Source: Bradyrhizobium canariense (GTDB lineage: Bacteria; Pseudomonadota; Alphaproteobacteria; Rhizobiales; Xanthobacteraceae). Taken from it: DNA of 64,000 nucleotides. The DNA lies in NCBI RefSeq assembly GCF_019402665.1, contig NZ_VSST01000009.1:99353-163352 (forward strand), written 5' to 3'. Below are positions 55,541-64,000 of the stretch, in pieces (positions within the stretch are counted from its first letter, which is position 1; each line of letters begins with the position of its first letter). The notes below the pieces were generated by a model. It was not told where the DNA came from. It saw only the letters and a list, made by a program, of their open reading frames with translations, and did no database searches. The position numbers and the translations under genes are program-made.

Positions 55541-56659
55541 ATGAAGGTTACGGTCGAACGCGCGCAACTCCTGAAGTCGCTGGGCCACGTCCACCGCGTG
55601 GTCGAGCGCCGCAATACGATTCCGATCCTCGGCAACGTGCTTGTTAGGGCCGAGAATGCGAAATTGTCGCTGAAGGCGACCGACCTCGACCTCGAGGTCA
55701 CCGAAACGCTCGCGGCGGAAACCGCGACCGCGGGCTCCACCACCGTGCCGGCGCACATGTTCTACGACATCGTGCGCAAGCTACCGGACGGTTCGCAGAT
55801 TGTGCTCGAAGCCGACGGCGACCGCGCCGTGCTGGCGATCCGCGCCGGCCGCTCCCGCTTCACCCTGCAGACCCTGCCGGAGAATGATTTTCCGGATCTC
55901 GCCGCCGGCGACATGTCGCATTCGTTCAGCCTCGCCGCCAAGGACGTCAAGCGGCTGATCGACCGCACCCAGTTCGCGATCTCCACGGAGGAGACCCGCT
56001 ACTATCTCAACGGCATCTATCTGCATGCCGCGGGCTCCGCCAAAGCCGCCACCCTGCGCGGCGTCGCCACCGACGGCCACCGCCTCGCCCAGCTCGACCT
56101 GGTCCAGCCCAAGGGCGCCGAGGGCATGCCCGGCGTGATCGTGCCGCGCAAGACGGTGGGCGAGGTGCAGCGCCTGATCGAGGACAACGAGGCCGAGGTC
56201 ACGATCGAGCTGTCGCAGGCCAAGATCCGCTTCACCATCGGCAATGTGGTGCTGACCTCGAAGCTGATCGACGGCACCTTCCCCGATTACGGCCGCGTCA
56301 TCCCGCAGGGCAACGACAAGGAGCTCGTCGTCGACAAGAAGGATTTCGAGAACGCGGTCGACCGCGTCTCGACGATTTCCAGCGAGCGCGGGCGCGCCGT
56401 GAAACTCTCGCTGTCGCCGGGCAAGCTGGTGCTGTCAGTGACCAATCCGGATTCCGGCAGTGCGACCGAAGAGCTCGAAGTCGAATACGCTTCCGACGCC
56501 CTCGATATCGGCTTCAACTCCCGCTATCTGCTCGACATCGCCGCCCAGATCGAAGGCGACGTCGCAACGCTCCGGCTCGCCGACCCGGGCTCACCGACCC
56601 TGGTGCAAGACCGCGACGACAAGAGCGCGCTCTACGTGCTGATGCCGATGCGGGTGTGA
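55541..56659 (+). CDS. dnaN: DNA polymerase III beta subunit (sliding clamp)
   Basis: Processivity clamp, 372 aa, the usual length. It opens MKVTVERAQLLKSLGHVHRVVERRNTIPILGNVLV, contains GIYLHAAG...LRGVATDGHRLAQLDL and ends DDKSALYVLMPMRV, all typical. It forms a ring dimer around DNA and recruits the replicase and DinB. ATG 55541. The 280-base gap after dnaA suggests its own promoter. Confidence 0.98.
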   Translation: MKVTVERAQLLKSLGHVHRVVERRNTIPILGNVLVRAENAKLSLKATDLDLEVTETLAAETATAGSTTVPAHMFYDIVRKLPDGSQIVLEADGDRAVLAIRAGRSRFTLQTLPENDFPDLAAGDMSHSFSLAAKDVKRLIDRTQFAISTEETRYYLNGIYLHAAGSAKAATLRGVATDGHRLAQLDLVQPKGAEGMPGVIVPRKTVGEVQRLIEDNEAEVTIELSQAKIRFTIGNVVLTSKLIDGTFPDYGRVIPQGNDKELVVDKKDFENAVDRVSTISSERGRAVKLSLSPGKLVLSVTNPDSGSATEELEVEYASDALDIGFNSRYLLDIAAQIEGDVATLRLADPGSPTLVQDRDDKSALYVLMPMRV

Positions 56660-56692
56660 GGGCTACCGGCTCCCCTTCGCATCGACTACATC

Positions 56693-56761
56693 CGTCATGG
56701 CCGGGCTTGTCCCGGCCATCCACGTCTTTGGAGGACCCAAACGTGGATGCCCGGCAACGAC
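56693..56761. repeat. Palindromic repeat before recF
   Basis: CGTCATGGCCGGGCTTGTCCCGGCCATCCACG...CGTGGATGCCCGG. This common element puts a false MAGLVPAIHVF start in front of recF. Confidence 0.65.
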
Positions 56762-56768
56762 AAAGACA

Positions 56769-57905
56769 ATGACCCCCTCCCGCATTCATCGCCTGACGCT
56801 GACGCATTTTCGTAATTACCGGGCGGCGGGGCTCGAGGCTAAGGCTGACATGGTGGCGCTGGTCGGGCCGAACGGAGCGGGCAAGACCAATTGCATCGAG
56901 GCGATCTCGTTCCTGTCGCCGGGACGCGGACTGCGACGCGCGACGCTGGACGACGTCGCCGACAACCAGGGCGACGGCTCCTGGGCGGTGTCGGCACAGG
57001 TCGAGGGCGCGCTGGGCCTTGCCACGCTCGGCACCGGCATCGATCCGCCGCGCGCAGATAGCCCGGTCAGCCGGCGCTGCCGCATCGACCGCGAACCGGT
57101 CAATTCGGCGGCGGCGTTCGGCGACCACATCCGCATGGTGTGGCTGACGCCGGCGATGGACGGGCTGTTCATGGGCGCGGCGTCCGAGCGGCGGCGCTTC
57201 TTCGACCGCCTGGTGCTTGCCATCGACAGCGACCATTCCAGCCGCATCTCCGCGCTCGAACGTTCGCTGCGCTCGCGCAACCGCCTGCTCGAGACGCGCA
57301 ATTACGACGACCATTGGTGTGACGCGATCGAGCGCGAGACCGCGGAGCTTGCGGTCGCGGTCGCCGCAACCCGCGGCCAGACCGCGGCGCGGCTGACCGG
57401 CATGCTGAATGCACGCGCGCAGGCCTCCGCCTTCCCCTCGGCGCAAATCGCGCTCGACGGCTGGATGGAGAACGCGCTGCTCAACGAGACCGCAACGTCG
57501 GTCGAGGACCGCTACCGCCAGATCCTGCGCGACAACCGTCCGCGTGACGCCATCGCCGGCCGCACCACGGATGGTCCGCATCTCACCGATCTCCAGGTGA
57601 TCTACGCGCCGAAAAACATGCCGGCGCGCGATGCTTCGACCGGCGAGCAGAAGGCGTTGCTGATCGGGCTGGTGCTGGCGCATGCGAGCCTGGTCGCCGA
57701 GATGACCGGCATCGTGCCGCTGCTGCTGCTCGACGAGGTCGTCGCGCATCTCGATCCCGGCAGGCGCGCGGCGCTGTTCGACGAGTTGCGCAAGCTCGGC
57801 GCGCAGGTGTGGCTGACCGGCGCAGACCCCGCCGCCTTCGCCGAGATCGGCGCCGGGGGCGAGATCTTTGACGTCGAAAGCGGACAGGTATCGGCCCGGC
57901 GCTAG
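56769..57905 (+). CDS. recF: DNA replication/repair protein RecF
   Basis: SMC-like ATPase that helps load RecA at gaps, 378 aa. Walker A is GPNGAGKTNCIEA, the signature STGEQKALLIGLVLAHA, Walker B PLLLLDEVVAHLD. The N-terminal motif LTLTHFRNYRAA fits RecF. ATG 56769 (MTPSRIHRLTLTHFRNY) was chosen; the 24 codons upstream come from the repeat. Confidence 0.96.
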   Translation: MTPSRIHRLTLTHFRNYRAAGLEAKADMVALVGPNGAGKTNCIEAISFLSPGRGLRRATLDDVADNQGDGSWAVSAQVEGALGLATLGTGIDPPRADSPVSRRCRIDREPVNSAAAFGDHIRMVWLTPAMDGLFMGAASERRRFFDRLVLAIDSDHSSRISALERSLRSRNRLLETRNYDDHWCDAIERETAELAVAVAATRGQTAARLTGMLNARAQASAFPSAQIALDGWMENALLNETATSVEDRYRQILRDNRPRDAIAGRTTDGPHLTDLQVIYAPKNMPARDASTGEQKALLIGLVLAHASLVAEMTGIVPLLLLDEVVAHLDPGRRAALFDELRKLGAQVWLTGADPAAFAEIGAGGEIFDVESGQVSARR

Positions 57906-58039
57906 TCGCCGCCGTTGAACCGGCCCCATTTCCGCCGCGACTAGTTGCCGGAGGCGGCGCCGACGGTGACGCAGCCGGTTGCAATCGCGCAATGACATCA
58001 CGCGCGAGACCCTGGACGCGCGATACCCTGGAGAGTGAA

Positions 58040-58777
58040 ATGCGGGCGGCAAGGTCCGGGGCGCAAGTTCCGGCACGATGGTGGGCGTTTGCGTGCGGCC
58101 TCGTTTTGCTCGCGACGTGCATGCTCGCGGCAAGCGCCGGCGCCTGGATGCCGCAGCCGCTGTTTTCAGCCGATCTCACGCCGGATCCCGATGTCAGGCT
58201 GCCCGCACCGACCCGCTACAGCTTTAGGGGAATCCACACCACCCTGATGCGGGGCGTCGAAGCGCCGCTTCGCGTCAAGCTCGAAGCCACCGTGCCCGCC
58301 GAGCTCGGCGACGTCCTCGCCTTCTACCGCAGCGAGCTTGGAAAGCTCGGCTGGCAGGAGCAGCATGATGGCGCCGTCGTCTCCGCCGATCACGTCCAGC
58401 TCGCGTTCGCCTCTCCGCTCGGGCCGGCCACGCTGAAGCTCGGCCGCAAGGACAGCAACACCTCGGTCCATCTCGTGCAGAAGAACTCGGATACAGCAAT
58501 CCGGGCGAACGTCATGCCCGAACCGGGCCAGGCAAAGCTGGTGTTCAGCAACATCGGCGAGACGGAAGCCGTGCTCGGGATCGACGCGCGGACCATCAAG
58601 CGCGCCGCCGGCGCTAACGCCGTATCGCTGGATCTGGCGCCCGGCAAATATTCCTACGAACTGAACGTCCCCGGCCGTCCGGCCCACCGCAACATCCTCA
58701 CCGTCGCGGCCGGCGACGCCTGGGAGCTCACCGTCGGGCGCGACGGCGAGGCATGGTCGCCACTCCAACTGTATTGA
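58040..58777 (+). CDS. Exported hypothetical protein, single 'FYR.EL..GW' module
   Basis: 245-aa protein with an N-terminal signal or anchor (RWWAFACGLVLLATCMLAASAGA). From residue 48 it aligns along its length with residues 520-722 of the next gene's product: TPDPD, ELGDVLAFYRSELGKLGWQE, LKLGRKDSNTSVHLVQ, and a C-terminal PPGKY/APGKYSYELNVPGRP...TVAAGDAWELTVG domain. The last part resembles a beta-sandwich that ends many exported proteins. ATG 58040 follows TGGAG. The 5' region is similar to that of the next gene, so the pair arose by tandem duplication. Function unknown. Confidence 0.7.
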   Translation: MRAARSGAQVPARWWAFACGLVLLATCMLAASAGAWMPQPLFSADLTPDPDVRLPAPTRYSFRGIHTTLMRGVEAPLRVKLEATVPAELGDVLAFYRSELGKLGWQEQHDGAVVSADHVQLAFASPLGPATLKLGRKDSNTSVHLVQKNSDTAIRANVMPEPGQAKLVFSNIGETEAVLGIDARTIKRAAGANAVSLDLAPGKYSYELNVPGRPAHRNILTVAAGDAWELTVGRDGEAWSPLQLY

Positions 58778-58903
58778 CTAGTCCGGGAGCTTTGAACCTG
58801 CCCGGTTCCTGCCGCGACTTCTGGTCTGAGGCCCCGCCGACGGTGTTGCAGCCGTTGCAATCGCGCGCGCCCAAGCGCTGCGCGGCATCCTGGAGACGTA
58901 ACG

Positions 58904-61072
58904 ATGGCGATGATCCCGCGCGGGATGCAAGTCCCGGCACGATGGCGGCTGCTTGCATGCGGTCTCTTCCTGATGGCGAGCTGCTCGATCGCGGCCGGCG
59001 CCGACGAGGGCATCGTCGACGTTCACGCGCTGCCCCAGCTCGAAGGTGCGGTGGAAGACATCTCGCGCCCCGACCCCTATAGCGTCGAATATCGCGTACC
59101 GACGCGGCAGGCCGTGACGCTGCCCGCGGTCCAAAAGCTCCTGAGCGACAACGGCTGGGTCGCTTATGTGATGCCGCTGGAGGAGAAAAGCAGCCTGCTG
59201 AAGTTCAGGAAGGGACGACAGGGTCTGTCCGTTCATTTCACGCAGGCGCTCGGCCGGCCCGACCAGTCCGTGGTCTACTACACGACCGACCGGATCTACG
59301 GGAACGTGCCGTTTCCGGAAGGCGCAAGCGACATCGTGTTCGACGGGACGCGGCCCTATCTCGGCTGCATCGCGCCGACGCCGCTCGATGCAACGTCGGA
59401 TTTCTACAGCAGCCAGATGGCTGCGATCGGCTGGCAGAAGCTCACGCCGGAAACCGCCGCGCGCTGGACGACGGGCCTTGATGAAACCGTTCCCAACGGC
59501 CTGCGCGCGTTCTACGCGCATGCCGATAGCAAGGAGACCGGCTTCTACCAGCAGAAGCCCGTGATGCTGACGCTGACGCGCCGCGACGACGGCCGCACCC
59601 ATGTCGATATCCGGGTCGCGCCCTTCGCGCTGCCCGGCGAGCTCAAAGCCGATAGCGATCTGGCCGGCCTGCCGCGGCCGAGCCCGACCAAGACGGCCAT
59701 GGGCCTCGGCAGCGCGAGCGACAACAAGCGCGAAATGTCGGCCGCCGCGATGGCCGAGCTGCCCGCGGTACTCGCCTTCTATCACCGCGAGCTCGCCGCG
59801 CGCGGCTGGCATGAGGACGGCAGCGCACCGCTCGCGCCCGGCGACGAGGTCGCGATCAAGATCTCTTCCGCGGAGGAAACCGGCCTGCTGCGGCTTGGCC
59901 GCAAATACGATTTCACCATGGTCAGCCTGACGGCGCAGTTGAAGGACTCCGCGCTTGCCGCCCGCACTAAGGCGAAGAAAGAGGCCGACGACAAGTTCCT
60001 TGGGGATGCGTTAGGTGCGGCCAAGCAGCTCATCACCGCCGACGAAGCCAGACGCAAGGTGCAGGCGGCCGCATTGTCGGACGCGCCGCTCAACGCGCTC
60101 GCCGACAGCAAGACGCCGGTGCCGTTGCCCGAAAACGCCGAAGGCGTGAACTTCGAGGGCGGCGACGGCCGGCTCGAATTCTCCTCGATCTCGAGCGTGA
60201 AGGCGCTCACTGCGTTTTATCGCGCATCGCTGAAGCCCGCGGGCTGGAAGGAGCAGCCCTCCGTCATCAACCAGCCCAACATGGCGATGATGGAATTCTC
60301 CAAGAGCGGGAAGTCGATCTCGATGACCGTGATGCAGATGGGGCCGAAGGTAAACGTTAGCGCCAACGGCTCCGGTCTTATTATCGCCGCGGCGAAGCCC
60401 GTCGAGGCCAAATCGAGGCAAGCCAAGGTGGTCCAGACCAAATCGAAGGAGCCGCTCACGCCCGATCCCGATTCGGCCCTGCCGGTGCCGACGCAGCACA
60501 GCTCGACCGGCATCAGCTCCACGAAATTCCCCGGCAGTGAGCAGTCGTTCCGGACCGAGCTCGAAGCCAGCATCCCCGCCGAGCTTGGCGAGGTCCTCGC
60601 CTTCTATCGCACGGAGCTGACCAACCGCGGCTGGCAGGAGAAGGCCGACGGCGCAATCGTAACGGCCGAGCGGGCGGAGCTCGCGTTCACCTCGCCGGAG
60701 GGACCGGCCGTGCTGAAGCTCGGCCGCGCCAAGGACGAGACGACGGTCAGTCTGGTGCAGCGGAATCCGCAGGCCGCGGCCAAGGCCGACATCATGCCGA
60801 AGGCGGGACAGGCCAGGCTGATGCTCGGCAATATGGGGCCGAAGGAAGCATCGCTGACGATCAACAATCAAACGGTGAAGATCGCGGCTGGTGCCGGCGG
60901 ACCGCAATCGCCGAAAGGCCCGATGCTCGATCTGCCGCCCGGCAAGTACCAGTACGCGCTGCGTCTGCCGTGGCGCCCTGCCCGCACCGAAACCCTCACC
61001 GTGGCCGCCGGCGATGCCTGGGGCCTCCTGGTGGGGCCAAACGGAGACGTGCTGCCGCTGCAGATGTATTGA
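58904..61072 (+). CDS. Exported multi-module hypothetical protein
   Basis: 722-aa protein with a lipoprotein-like or Sec signal (RWRLLACGLFLMASCSIAAGA; Cys27 in MASC could be a lipobox). At least three clear and two weaker copies of one module are seen: VQKLLSDNGW (76-85), TSDFYSSQMAAIGWQ (164-178), VLAFYHRELAARGWHE (289-304), LTAFYRASLKPAGWKE (435-450) and VLAFYRTELTNRGWQE (564-579), each followed by beta strands. The last module and C-terminal domain match the preceding gene. A Lys/Ala linker lies at 350-400. ATG 58904 follows TGGAGACG. It lies between recF and gyrB. Function unknown. Confidence 0.75.
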   Translation: MAMIPRGMQVPARWRLLACGLFLMASCSIAAGADEGIVDVHALPQLEGAVEDISRPDPYSVEYRVPTRQAVTLPAVQKLLSDNGWVAYVMPLEEKSSLLKFRKGRQGLSVHFTQALGRPDQSVVYYTTDRIYGNVPFPEGASDIVFDGTRPYLGCIAPTPLDATSDFYSSQMAAIGWQKLTPETAARWTTGLDETVPNGLRAFYAHADSKETGFYQQKPVMLTLTRRDDGRTHVDIRVAPFALPGELKADSDLAGLPRPSPTKTAMGLGSASDNKREMSAAAMAELPAVLAFYHRELAARGWHEDGSAPLAPGDEVAIKISSAEETGLLRLGRKYDFTMVSLTAQLKDSALAARTKAKKEADDKFLGDALGAAKQLITADEARRKVQAAALSDAPLNALADSKTPVPLPENAEGVNFEGGDGRLEFSSISSVKALTAFYRASLKPAGWKEQPSVINQPNMAMMEFSKSGKSISMTVMQMGPKVNVSANGSGLIIAAAKPVEAKSRQAKVVQTKSKEPLTPDPDSALPVPTQHSSTGISSTKFPGSEQSFRTELEASIPAELGEVLAFYRTELTNRGWQEKADGAIVTAERAELAFTSPEGPAVLKLGRAKDETTVSLVQRNPQAAAKADIMPKAGQARLMLGNMGPKEASLTINNQTVKIAAGAGGPQSPKGPMLDLPPGKYQYALRLPWRPARTETLTVAAGDAWGLLVGPNGDVLPLQMY

Positions 61073-61237
61073 GCCTGCAAGGCCGTTCCGGGGCGTTCCA
61101 AGCGCCTCGGAACACCCTTCGTCCCCGCAATATCCACGCCTTTCAGCGACCCGGAACGGCCTCTCGAATCGCGCTTTTTTCAGCGCCTCGAATCGGCCTT
61201 CGAAAGCCTTGAAAACCGGCCAAAAAATCCCATCTAA

Positions 61238-63790
<2,553 letters not shown>

Positions 63791-63837
63791 GGCCGCTGGC
63801 TTTTGGATTTCGAACTGCTGGCCAAGCGCTCGCTGCA

Positions 63838-63970
63838 ACCTCTCCCGCTTGCGGGGGAGGTCGGCGCGAAGCGCCGGGTGGGGGCTTTCTCCTCGCCGGG
63901 ATACGCTCCGTAAACTTCGACAATCCCATCGCTGAAGCACCCCCTCCCCAGCCCTCCCCCGCAAGCGAGG
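63838..63970. repeat. Palindromic intergenic repeat after gyrB
   Basis: ACCTCTCCCGCTTGCGGGGGAGG at the left (local hairpin), CCCTCCCCAGCCCTCCCCC with GCAAGCGAGGG at the right. Same family as 25058-25163. No gene is seen after the gyrB stop to the window end. Confidence 0.6.
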
Positions 63971-64000
63971 GCTTTGCGTAAATCGCGAATCTGCGATTCT

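Noticed and set aside
56697..56768. Longer RecF N-terminus MAGLVPAIHVFGG...
   Set aside because: These codons come from the palindromic repeat and recur as artefacts in this lineage; the conserved RecF start is at 56769.

Overview
The window is ordinary chromosomal DNA from a GC-rich alphaproteobacterium, most likely a Bradyrhizobium or a close relative (Nitrobacteraceae). The reasons are a RegS/RegR pair whose response regulator has its phospho-acceptor at residue 63, as recalled for Bradyrhizobium RegR; the gene order rpsT-dnaA-dnaN-recF-gyrB; frequent GTG/TTG starts; and many palindromic intergenic repeats of the type that litter Bradyrhizobium genomes. No phage, integrase, transposase or CRISPR array was seen.

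Left part (1-23.6 kb): a 5'-truncated class A penicillin-binding protein; a YgjP-type metallopeptidase; intracellular PHB depolymerase (phaZ); an ABC-2 exporter; the RegS/RegR redox two-component system; MmcB; two convergent GH13 enzymes (a trehalose-synthase-like one and an oligo-glucosidase); a metallo-beta-lactamase-fold hydrolase; a PHB-type esterase next to what looks like the 3' remnant of an HxlR regulator; then an MFS exporter, a flavin monooxygenase, a P450 and an SDR that together look like a small oxidative catabolic locus. An HWE-family kinase and the first c-di-GMP protein follow.

Middle (23.6-46.6 kb): a complete five-gene HAAT (Liv-type) ABC importer operon; two more c-di-GMP genes back to back; tRNA-Arg(CCG); DinB; a Tag-like glycosylase; a metallophosphoesterase overlapping a cNMP-domain protein tail to tail; and a GNAT protein. 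A three-gene operon (six-helix membrane protein, winged-helix regulator, second cis-prenyltransferase) carries two copies of an ACTTTG-N5-CAAAGT operator-like palindrome. Then come a secreted trypsin-like protease, a Bug-type binding protein with a textbook terminator, a VOC protein, an acyl-CoA synthetase with an in-frame stop just after its best start, and an HD-GYP response regulator.

Right part (46.6-64 kb): hydrolases, a Wza-type lipoprotein and MsrA, then the replication block: rpsT with a clear sigma-70 promoter, a roughly 1.2 kb dnaA upstream region with GANTC sites and one near-consensus DnaA box, dnaA, dnaN, recF, gyrB. Between recF and gyrB sit two tandemly duplicated genes encoding one copy and about five copies of an unnamed 'FYR.EL..GW' module. 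The strongest leads are this module family, the ACTTTG operator operon, the stop codon in the synthetase gene and the dnaA upstream region.
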